NCBI GenBank assembly: GCA_016718385.1
Contig: JADKDK010000001.1
Span: forward strand, 930,001 to 994,000
Reading direction: 5' to 3'
From: Gammaproteobacteria bacterium
GTDB taxonomy: Bacteria; Pseudomonadota; Gammaproteobacteria; Pseudomonadales; UBA5518
Length of the DNA: 64,000 bases
Notes under the pieces: generated by a model
The model's database searches: none
Seen by the model: the letters and a program-made list of their open reading frames with translations, nothing else
Told to the model about the DNA's origin: nothing
In this document: in pieces, positions 57,182-64,000 of the stretch
How positions within the stretch are numbered: the first letter of the stretch is position 1
Layout: each line of letters begins with the position of its first letter
Position numbers and translations under genes: made by a program

Positions 57182-58495
57182 ATGGGCGCCTTCGACCAGA
57201 ACCTCGCCGCGCGCCTGTTCGGTGATGCCGAGGCGCTGCCCTGGCTGGCGGCGCAGCGCGAGGCGGCGCGCGCGCAATGGCTGGGTGCGAGCCTGCCCAC
57301 GCGCAAGACCGAGTCGTGGAAATACACCAGTCTCGAGGCGCTGAACCAGCTCGACTGGCTGCGGCCGCCGGTGGCCGTCGAAGTGGCGACCGATGCGGGG
57401 GCGCTTATCGCGGGGCTCGACGCGGACCGGCTGGTGTTCGTGAACGGCCGCTACGCGCCGGGGCTGTCGCAGCTCGAGCACCAGCCCGGCGTGCGCGCGG
57501 TCTCGTTCCGCGAAGCCAACCCCGGGGATCGCGCGGTGATCGAGGGCGCGCTGGGGCAGATCGCCGCGGGCAGCGGCAATCCCTTCGCGGCGCTGAACGG
57601 CTGCTGGCTCGAGGACGGCGTGCTGTTCCACGTCGGTGCCGGCGTGAAGGCCGCGCGGCCGCTGCACGTGGTGCATCTGGGCGTGGCGCAGCCGCAGGCC
57701 TTCGCGCATGCGCAGCGCCTGCTGGTGGTGCTCGGGCGCGGCGCCGAGGCCGGGCTGATCGAGCATTTCGCGAGCCTGCCGGGCGAGCAGAACGGCTTCG
57801 TCAGCGGCAGCACCGAGATCCGGGTGGGCGAGGCGGCGCAGTTGCGCCATTACCGCCTGCATCTCGAAGAGGAGCACGCGATCCATATCGGCGGTGTCTA
57901 TGTCGAGCTCGGGCGTGCCGCGCTCTGCGAGAGTCTGGTGCTGGCGCTCGGCGCACGCCTCAAGCGTCTCGACCTGCGCGTGCGCCATCTCGGTGCCGGC
58001 AGCGAATGCCGCCTGAACGGCGTCTACCTCGCGCGCCGCGAGCAGCACGTCGACCTGCACACTTCGGTCGAGCACGAGGTCGCGCACGGCACCACGCACC
58101 AGGTCTATCGCGGCATCGTCGATGACGCCGCGCGCGCGGTGTTCAACGGGCGCATCCACATCCACCCGCAGGCGCAGAAGAGCAACGCCGATCTCAGCAA
58201 CCGCAATCTGCTGCTCAGCAACGCAGCCGAGGTCAACACCAAGCCGGAACTGGAGATCTACGCCGATGACGTGCGCTGCTCGCACGGCGCCACGGTGAGC
58301 CGCATCGACGAGAAGAGCCTGTACTACCTGCTCACGCGTGGCATCGGGCGCCGGGAAGCGGAAGTGCTGCTCGGCTTCGGCTTCATCAACGAGCTGGTCA
58401 GGAACATCCCGATCGAGCCGCTCGGCGTGGCGTTGCGCGCGGTGCTTTCCGGCTGGTTCGGGCGCGCCGATGAACTGCACGGAGAGCCCTCGTGA
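57182..58495 (+). CDS. sufD: Fe-S cluster assembly protein SufD
   Basis: SufD pairs with SufB and supports iron entry. The 437-residue protein has an N-terminal helical part (LPTRKTESWKYTSLEAL), a beta-helix core, and the C-terminal NGRIHIHPQAQKSNADLSNR and SHGATVSRIDEKSLYYL typical of SufD. The His of CSHGAT is the position needed for iron acquisition in E. coli. It begins immediately after sufC and overlaps sufS by four bases. Confidence 0.96.
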   Translation: MGAFDQNLAARLFGDAEALPWLAAQREAARAQWLGASLPTRKTESWKYTSLEALNQLDWLRPPVAVEVATDAGALIAGLDADRLVFVNGRYAPGLSQLEHQPGVRAVSFREANPGDRAVIEGALGQIAAGSGNPFAALNGCWLEDGVLFHVGAGVKAARPLHVVHLGVAQPQAFAHAQRLLVVLGRGAEAGLIEHFASLPGEQNGFVSGSTEIRVGEAAQLRHYRLHLEEEHAIHIGGVYVELGRAALCESLVLALGARLKRLDLRVRHLGAGSECRLNGVYLARREQHVDLHTSVEHEVAHGTTHQVYRGIVDDAARAVFNGRIHIHPQAQKSNADLSNRNLLLSNAAEVNTKPELEIYADDVRCSHGATVSRIDEKSLYYLLTRGIGRREAEVLLGFGFINELVRNIPIEPLGVALRAVLSGWFGRADELHGEPS

Positions 58496-59736
58496 CGCCG
58501 GCCCGCGCTCCCGCCGTTGCGGCTTTCGATGCCGGGCGCCTGCGCGCCCAGTTCCCGATCCTCGCGCAGCAGGTCAACGGCAAACCGCTGGTGTACCTCG
58601 ACAACGCCGCGACCACGCAGAAGCCCGTGGCCGTGATCGAGGCCATCGCGTCCTACTACCGCGAGATCAATTCCAACGTGCATCGCGGCGCGCACGCGCT
58701 GAGCGATCGTGCCACCAGCGCCTTCGAGGGCGCGCGCGACGCGGTGTGCCGCTTCATCAACTCGCCCTCGCGCGAGCAGGTGATCTGGACCCGCGGCACC
58801 ACCGAGAGCATCAATCTGGTGGCCGCGACCTTCGCCAGGAGCCGCCTGCGCGCGGGCGACGAGATCCTGGTCTCGGGGCTGGCGCACCACTCGAATATCG
58901 TGCCGTGGCAGCTCGCGGCCGAGGCCGCCGGCGCGAAAGTCGTGTCGATCCCGGTCACGGATGATGCGCGGCTGGATCTCGAGGCCTTCGCGCGCCTGCT
59001 GGGCGAGCGCACGCGGCTGGTGGCGCTGGAGCACGTCTCGAACGCGATGGGCACGGTGCACCCGGTCGAGCGGATCATCGCCATGGCGCACGCCGCCGGC
59101 GTGCCGGTGCTGCTCGACGGCGCGCAGGCCGTGGGCCACATGCCGGTCGACGTGCAGGCGCTCGACTGCGATTTCTACGCCTTCTCGGGCCACAAGATGT
59201 TCGGTCCCACCGGCATCGGCGTGCTCTACGGCAAGCGCGAGTGGCTGGAATCGATGCCGCCCTGGCAGGGCGGCGGGGAGATGATCGAGACCGTCTCCTT
59301 CGAGGGCACGCGCTACGCCGCGCTTCCTTACCGCTTCGAGGCCGGCACGCCGCATATCGCGGGCGCGGTCGGGCTGGGGGCGGCGATCGAGTGGCTCGCA
59401 GGCATCGACCGCGCCGCCGCCACCGCGCACGAGGACGCGCTGCTCGCGCACGCGCTGGAACTCGCGCGGGAACTGCCGGGCTTCCGTCTCGTGGGCAGCG
59501 CGCCGCACAAGGTCGCGGTGCTCAGCTTCCTGCTCGAGGGCGGCCATCCGCAGGACGTGGGCACGCTGCTCGACCAGCAGGGTGTCGCGGTGCGCACCGG
59601 GCACCATTGCGCGCAACCGTTGATGGCACGCTTCGGCGTGCCCGGCACGATCCGCGCGTCCTTCAGTCTCTACAACACGCACGCCGAGGTCGAAGGGCTG
59701 TTCGCGGCGTTGCACAAGGTCCGGAGTTTCCTGTGA
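58492..59736 (+). CDS. sufS: Cysteine desulfurase SufS
   Basis: SufS takes sulfur from cysteine as a persulfide for SufBCD. The 414-residue PLP enzyme has YLDNAATTQKP (~36-46), the PLP-binding lysine K235 in FSGHKMFGPTG, and the active-site cysteine C373 in RTGHHCAQPLM. It is a type II desulfurase, which usually depends on SufE; sufE lies three genes downstream. Start and stop overlap both neighbours, so translation is coupled. Confidence 0.97.
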   Translation: MTPARAPAVAAFDAGRLRAQFPILAQQVNGKPLVYLDNAATTQKPVAVIEAIASYYREINSNVHRGAHALSDRATSAFEGARDAVCRFINSPSREQVIWTRGTTESINLVAATFARSRLRAGDEILVSGLAHHSNIVPWQLAAEAAGAKVVSIPVTDDARLDLEAFARLLGERTRLVALEHVSNAMGTVHPVERIIAMAHAAGVPVLLDGAQAVGHMPVDVQALDCDFYAFSGHKMFGPTGIGVLYGKREWLESMPPWQGGGEMIETVSFEGTRYAALPYRFEAGTPHIAGAVGLGAAIEWLAGIDRAAATAHEDALLAHALELARELPGFRLVGSAPHKVAVLSFLLEGGHPQDVGTLLDQQGVAVRTGHHCAQPLMARFGVPGTIRASFSLYNTHAEVEGLFAALHKVRSFL

Positions 59737-60113
59737 ACACTGCCATCGAAGTCCAGCATGCCGATCCGCAGGCACCGGTCGTGGTGACCGACTCCGCCGT
59801 GCGGCATTTCCGCCAGCAGATCCAGGCCGCGAAGGCCGCCGGCTTGCGCCTCAGCATCAAGGAGAGCGGGTGCACCGGCTATATGTACGTGATGGACCTG
59901 GTCGAGACGCCGCCGGCCGACGATCTGCTGATGGAACTCGCGGACGATGTGCGGCTGTGGATCGACCGCGCCTCGCTGCCGGTGCTGCGCGGCACCACGG
60001 TCGATTTCGTGCGCGAGGGGTTGAACAGCCTGCTGCGCTTCGGCAACCCGAACGCGAAGGACTACTGCGGCTGCGGCGAGAGTTTCAGCATCGACGGGGA
60101 GATCCGGGCCTGA
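59733..60113 (+). CDS. sufA: A-type Fe-S carrier SufA
   Basis: A-type carriers receive clusters from SufBCD and pass them to target enzymes. The 126-residue protein has the three conserved cysteines C47 (ESGCTGYMY) and C112/C114 (YCGCGESF). The second residue after C47 is Gly-Tyr rather than the common Ser-Gly, a small departure. A GTG start overlapping the sufS stop is used; sufT starts at its last base. Confidence 0.92.
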   Translation: MNTAIEVQHADPQAPVVVTDSAVRHFRQQIQAAKAAGLRLSIKESGCTGYMYVMDLVETPPADDLLMELADDVRLWIDRASLPVLRGTTVDFVREGLNSLLRFGNPNAKDYCGCGESFSIDGEIRA

Positions 60114-60646
60114 TGGAACGGCGCATGGTGGTGACGCAGCGCGATTGTCCTGCGCGCCTGGTGCCGGTGGGCACGCCGATCACGATCCCGAAGGACTCCT
60201 TCGTCACGATCACGCAGTCGCTGGGCGGCAGCTACACGGTGACGGTCAACGGCAACATGGCGCGCGTGGACGGCACCGATGCCGACGCGCTGGGATTCGC
60301 GGCGCTGGAGCTGGATTTTGCAGCGCCCGCCGACGGGCGCATCGCGGAGGAGCAGGTCTACGAGGCGCTGCGCACGGTGTTCGATCCGGAGATCCCGGTG
60401 GACATCGTCGCGCTCGGGCTGGTCTATTCGGTGGACATCGACCAGCAAGCGCGCGCGGTGCGCATCCGCATGACGCTGACCGCGCCGGGCTGCGGCATGG
60501 GTCCGGTGCTGGTCGGCGACGTCGAGTACCGCGTGGCGAAGGTGCCGCACGTGCGCCAGGTCACGGTGGATCTGGTGTTCGACCCGCCGTGGTCGCGCGA
60601 TATGATGTCCGACGAGGCGAAGCTCGAGACCGGATTGTTTTATTGA
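60113..60646 (+). CDS. sufT: Fe-S assembly factor SufT (MIP18/DUF59 family)
   Basis: SufT helps mature Fe-S proteins under high demand in bacteria that have it. The 177-residue protein has an N-terminal extension (RLVPVGTPITIPKDSFVTI, SYTVTVNGNMARVDGTDADALG) and then a DUF59 domain. The latter shows VYEALRTVFDPEIPVDIVAL (~83-102) and the TLTAPGCGMGP motif with its conserved Cys. The extended form is that seen in suf operons. It overlaps sufA by one base and is followed by sufE after 29 bases. Confidence 0.93.
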   Translation: MERRMVVTQRDCPARLVPVGTPITIPKDSFVTITQSLGGSYTVTVNGNMARVDGTDADALGFAALELDFAAPADGRIAEEQVYEALRTVFDPEIPVDIVALGLVYSVDIDQQARAVRIRMTLTAPGCGMGPVLVGDVEYRVAKVPHVRQVTVDLVFDPPWSRDMMSDEAKLETGLFY

Positions 60647-60675
60647 GCGCCCCGTACGGTGGATAGAGGAAGCCC

Positions 60676-61101
60676 GTGGATACTGTAACAACGCACACGG
60701 TAGAGGACATCGTCGAGACGATCGCTTTCTTCGACGACTGGGAAGACCGCTACCGCTACATCATCGATCTGGGCAAGGAACTGCCGGCGATGCCGGATTC
60801 GCGCAAGCGCGAGGAACTGCTGGTGCGCGGCTGCCAGAGCCAGGTGTGGCTGGACTGGACCGAGCGTGACGGGCGCATCTGCTTCGATGTCGACAGCGAT
60901 GCGCTGATCGTGCGCGGCCTGATCGCGATCGTGCTCGCCGCCTACGACGGCCGCACACCGCGCGCGATCCTCGACTTCGACATCGAGGGCTATTTCGGAC
61001 GACTCGACCTGCTGAAGCACCTGAGCCCCACGCGCGGCAACGGCCTGCGCGCGATGGTGCAGCGTATTCGTGATGTGGCTGCGGATAATCTCCGCCCCTG
61101 A
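60676..61101 (+). CDS. sufE: Cysteine desulfuration protein SufE
   Basis: SufE accepts the persulfide from SufS and hands it to SufB. The 141-residue protein has the acceptor cysteine C53 in LVRGCQSQVWL and the preceding FDDWEDRYRYIIDLGKELP, both conserved. A GTG start is backed by AGAGGA five bases upstream. It is the last clear suf gene; the next frame begins 5 bases after its stop. Confidence 0.95.
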   Translation: MDTVTTHTVEDIVETIAFFDDWEDRYRYIIDLGKELPAMPDSRKREELLVRGCQSQVWLDWTERDGRICFDVDSDALIVRGLIAIVLAAYDGRTPRAILDFDIEGYFGRLDLLKHLSPTRGNGLRAMVQRIRDVAADNLRP

Positions 61102-61106
61102 AATCC

Positions 61107-64000
61107 ATGCAGCTTTCGGTCTTTTCGGTCCCGATGCGCCGGATTCTCGCGTTGACGACCGCATTGCTCCTTGCCGTGGCTGGCGACCCGGCATTCGCCG
61201 GCACATGTCCCGAGCGCGGATTTCTGGATGCCCCCGCGTCGACGGAGCATGCCGTGCTGCCGCGCATCGACGGCTGGGTGTGGTCGTCTGCACGCATCAC
61301 CGAGGTGCGCGTGCGTGACGGTGAGCGCGTGCTCGGCGTGGCGACGCCGGCCCTGCCGCGAGACGATGTGGTCGCCGCATTTCCCGGTTGCCGCAGCGAT
61401 CAGCACCCGGGTTTCAGCATCCTCGTTCCGCCGACGCTCGGGGCGAACAGCCTGGTGGTCGAGGCGAGGACCGCCGACGGCCGTGTGCTCGAGATCGGGA
61501 CCTCAGCCATGGACCTGTCGGAACCGTTCGGCGTGGTCGAGAACAACGGACCCATCGCACAGAGCGCCGAGAGCAGCGTCCACGGCTGGGCAATATCTGC
61601 GCTCGGCGACCTGAAAGTCAGCGTCCTGGCAGGGGACGTCGAACTGGCGACCGGGTTCGCCAGGGGGCGCCGGGACGACGTCGCAGCCTCGTATGCAGCG
61701 GAGCGCTCCGGCTTCGATCTGCCGCTGTCGTTTCGCACCCTGCCGAGAGGGCGCTATTTCCTGACCGTACGGCTCGTCGACCGCAACGGCCGGCAGCGCA
61801 ACCTGCGCGGACCCGAAGTGATAAACGACCGGGCGCTCGGAGAGCTCGAAAACAGCGCTCCGATAGAGCTCGACGCAGAAAACGTGCTGCGCGGATGGTC
61901 GATCGCCGCCGATGGCGGTGGCAGCGTCCGCATTCGCGCTCTGGACAAGGACATCGGACTCTTCAAGGCCGATGTAGTGCGTGAGGACGTCGGCAAGCAG
62001 TACGCGCACTGGCCTCACGCGACGCGGTCCGGCGTGGAGGCCCGCTTGTCCTTCCGGGAACTGCCCCGCGGGCGTTATCCGCTGACGGTGACGTTTCGCG
62101 ACGGCGCAGGGGACTATCTCACGATAGCCGGGCCGCCTGTCCACAACGACCTGCCGATCGGACGGATTCTGGAGAGCCGATGGCGCATGGTCGATCCGGG
62201 TCCGCTCGATTTCTCCGCCTGGGTGGCCGACGAGGACGGGATCGCATCGGTGACGCTGGTATCGGAGACCGGTCGGGAACTCGCGCCGCTTGCGCCCGAG
62301 GGGGGGCAGGTCTCCTTCGAATCCCTGCTGGACGAGACGGAGCGCAAGCTCGGCAGACCCGAGCCGGCCGTTGCCATGGGCCGGGTTTACCGTGCGCGCT
62401 TCGACACGAACAGCCTGCCGCCGGGACTTTACCGCCTGGGCGTCCGGGCGACGGACAACAGCGGCCGTAGCGCGCTGCTGCCAGGGCCGCTGGTGCTCAG
62501 GCGATCCCCGTCGGAGCAAGCACGGGTTGCCTGTCCCGGCGAGCCTTTCCGGTTGTTCTTTCCCGGAGATACGGAAACGTTCAGGGAAGGCTTCGTGGCG
62601 ATGCAGGAGCTGCGCGAGCTGGCAACCGGTCCCTGTGTCGACATCGGGATGCGCGGCAGGGTGGAGTATCTGCGCACGACGCGCGGCAAGCAGCAGGACT
62701 ATCGTTTCGACCCCGACTTTCCCGACGAACTGCGACTGAGGGACGAGGGCTCGGTCACGTCGACGGCGCTGAACGAACTGCTGGACCTGTCTGCGCGCCT
62801 GGATGCGCCACTGCTCGTCACGCTGGACGGGGGGGTGTGGGGCGATGCGCGCTTCGCTGCACCGGACATCGACATCGTCGACGTGCTCGAACAGGACGAG
62901 CAGGCCGTGCAATGGAACCAGTGGGGCAAAACCGAGCCCGACGACGCTCTCGGCGGACTGGCAGGTTCCTACGGCAGTCCGCAACTGGCGCGGATGATGA
63001 ACCTGTCCATCTATAACGAGGAGTTCCGGCGCTACAAGCAGCGCAACCTGCAATCCGCCGTGCGTACGATCCTCGCATCGGGCGCCGGTGCCGCCGGGCG
63101 CTTCGTCGCGGTCGATCTCGATCCCGATCAATACATCAATCCGTGGTTCTACCAGGCGCAGTGGTACGACTACAGCCCGCAGAGCCTGCGCCAGTTCCGC
63201 GAATGGCTGACGCATGCCGGCCCCTATGCCGAGGGTGGCGAACTCGCCGGGTCCGCGCATTCCACTGCGCTCGACCTCGAGCGCATCAACCGCATCGCCG
63301 CGCAGCACTGGAGCTCGCTGGAACTCGTGGAGCCGCCCAGGCAGCGACCCGATTATGCCGATCCGTGGCACCAGCTGTGGACCGCCTTCAAGCGTCACCA
63401 GGTGGCGTCGCATTACAGCGATCTCGCTCGCTGGGCCGTCGCTGCGGGGCTTGCTCCTGCGCGCGTCTACACCAGCCAGACATTCATCCAGGCCGATGTC
63501 GCCACCGGCGTGGAAGACACCGCGACGGGATGGACCGACGAGGCGGGCGTCTCGATCGAGGGAGCCAAGCCCGTGGATGGCCGCCTGGGGGCGATACTCT
63601 ACGGGCCCGCGAGCCGCAATGAAGGCAAGCCACGCTCGGGGGAATCCCTGTTCCACAACATTCGCCAGACCGATCAGGACTGGGCTGTCGTGGAACTGCA
63701 TCCGGCCACGATAGAGTTTCCCGAAAAGCTGCCCTCGCATGCGGACGCGTACGCAACCATCTCCCGCATCCTCAATTTTGGCGCGCGCTTCGTCTCGCCC
63801 ATGTGGGGCACCAACGTGGCCGACCGCTTCGTTTACCCGCAGCATTTCCGGTCCTACGATGCATTCACCGCCTCGAGCTTCGAATACCAGCTGGTGTGGT
63901 GGCTCAGGTACAGGCGTGATACGCCCGTCGGGAGTCTGAGCTTTCCGTTCGGCAACGAGGCGGTATCCAGCAATGACGGCTGGACGTCGTCGGCCGTCGC
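61107..64000 (+). CDS. Large exported multidomain protein, possible glycoside-hydrolase-like (3' truncated by window)
   Basis: The frame stays open to the window end (964 codons). A signal peptide (MRRILALTTALLLAVAG..AFA) fits a start at ATG 61134; ATG 61107 would add nine residues. Three tandem beta-rich repeats follow at about residues 48-131, 147-246 and 248-351. The last two share a WxI core and a LPRGRYxLTV ending. From ~480 the style changes to an alpha/beta domain with LLVTLDGGVWGD and VAVDLDPDQYINPWFYQAQW, suggesting a TIM-barrel hydrolase. No family is recognised with confidence. It probably acts in the periplasm or outside the cell on a polymer. Confidence 0.6.
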   Translation, partial: MQLSVFSVPMRRILALTTALLLAVAGDPAFAGTCPERGFLDAPASTEHAVLPRIDGWVWSSARITEVRVRDGERVLGVATPALPRDDVVAAFPGCRSDQHPGFSILVPPTLGANSLVVEARTADGRVLEIGTSAMDLSEPFGVVENNGPIAQSAESSVHGWAISALGDLKVSVLAGDVELATGFARGRRDDVAASYAAERSGFDLPLSFRTLPRGRYFLTVRLVDRNGRQRNLRGPEVINDRALGELENSAPIELDAENVLRGWSIAADGGGSVRIRALDKDIGLFKADVVREDVGKQYAHWPHATRSGVEARLSFRELPRGRYPLTVTFRDGAGDYLTIAGPPVHNDLPIGRILESRWRMVDPGPLDFSAWVADEDGIASVTLVSETGRELAPLAPEGGQVSFESLLDETERKLGRPEPAVAMGRVYRARFDTNSLPPGLYRLGVRATDNSGRSALLPGPLVLRRSPSEQARVACPGEPFRLFFPGDTETFREGFVAMQELRELATGPCVDIGMRGRVEYLRTTRGKQQDYRFDPDFPDELRLRDEGSVTSTALNELLDLSARLDAPLLVTLDGGVWGDARFAAPDIDIVDVLEQDEQAVQWNQWGKTEPDDALGGLAGSYGSPQLARMMNLSIYNEEFRRYKQRNLQSAVRTILASGAGAAGRFVAVDLDPDQYINPWFYQAQWYDYSPQSLRQFREWLTHAGPYAEGGELAGSAHSTALDLERINRIAAQHWSSLELVEPPRQRPDYADPWHQLWTAFKRHQVASHYSDLARWAVAAGLAPARVYTSQTFIQADVATGVEDTATGWTDEAGVSIEGAKPVDGRLGAILYGPASRNEGKPRSGESLFHNIRQTDQDWAVVELHPATIEFPEKLPSHADAYATISRILNFGARFVSPMWGTNVADRFVYPQHFRSYDAFTASSFEYQLVWWLRYRRDTPVGSLSFPFGNEAVSSNDGWTSSAV

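Noticed and set aside
61503..63845. 780-codon minus-strand frame at the right end
   Set aside because: The plus strand has a signal peptide and coherent repeats through the same region; the minus frame has shadow-like composition.

Overview
The window is high-GC, densely coded chromosomal DNA from a gammaproteobacterium, most likely in or near the Pseudomonadales/Cellvibrionales. The main evidence is a long block (about 19.5-39.5 kb) whose gene order matches, from memory, the Pseudomonas aeruginosa purB-to-cysG neighbourhood: purB-hflD-mnmA-nudJ-rluE-icd-cspD-clpS-clpA-infA-bpt-aat-trxB-ftsK-lolA-rarA-crcB-serS-cysG. No rRNA, tRNA or CRISPR array was seen.

Layout. 0-5 kb: the 3' end of an assimilatory nitrate reductase, then an RND efflux adaptor/pump pair and a decayed short-chain dehydrogenase (SDR) tail. 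5-7 kb: the peroxide-defence operon ahpC-ahpF. 7.4-10.6 kb: a catabolic set (crotonase, SDR, acyl-CoA ligase). 10.7-14.3 kb: a small membrane protein, an exported L,D-transpeptidase with a repeated motif, a nitronate-monooxygenase-like flavoprotein and a CrtC-like protein. 14.3-19.5 kb: the sbcDC nuclease with a small zinc-ribbon protein, then an NTF2-like protein. 19.5-39.5 kb: the conserved housekeeping block. 39.5-47.9 kb: a predicted FliA-dependent Arg-rich small gene, gor, prc, an LLM flavin oxidoreductase, an orphan GspE/PilB-type ATPase and gpmI. 47.9-51.9 kb: an SDR, a PQQ/cytochrome c dehydrogenase and a second CrtC-like protein. 51.9-53.2 kb: a lower-GC island with a small membrane protein, an IS3-type transposase remnant and a Phd/ParE-type toxin-antitoxin pair. 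53.2-61.1 kb: a glycerate-kinase-like gene, then iscR-sufBCDSATE behind a promoter carrying two abutting IscR-like sites. 61.1-64 kb: the start of a large exported protein with repeated beta-rich domains and a possible hydrolase domain, cut by the window edge.

How the parts work together. The suf operon supplies Fe-S clusters under IscR feedback. AhpCF, TrxB and Gor handle peroxide and thiol redox. ClpS, ClpA, Bpt and Aat form the N-degron pathway. Scattered SDR, crotonase, ligase, LLM, nitronate-monooxygenase, PQQ and CrtC-like genes suggest breakdown of a hydrophobic substrate such as a lipid, terpenoid or steroid, but no substrate can be named from the sequence.

Non-coding structure of note: three copies of a paired GTAG-headed palindrome (REP-like), two of which provide the stop codon of the preceding gene; a 14-bp terminator between icd and cspD; a large imperfect inverted repeat between sufB and sufC; and a FliA-like promoter at 39.5 kb. 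Gaps between genes are mostly short; the only one over 300 bases is upstream of ahpC.
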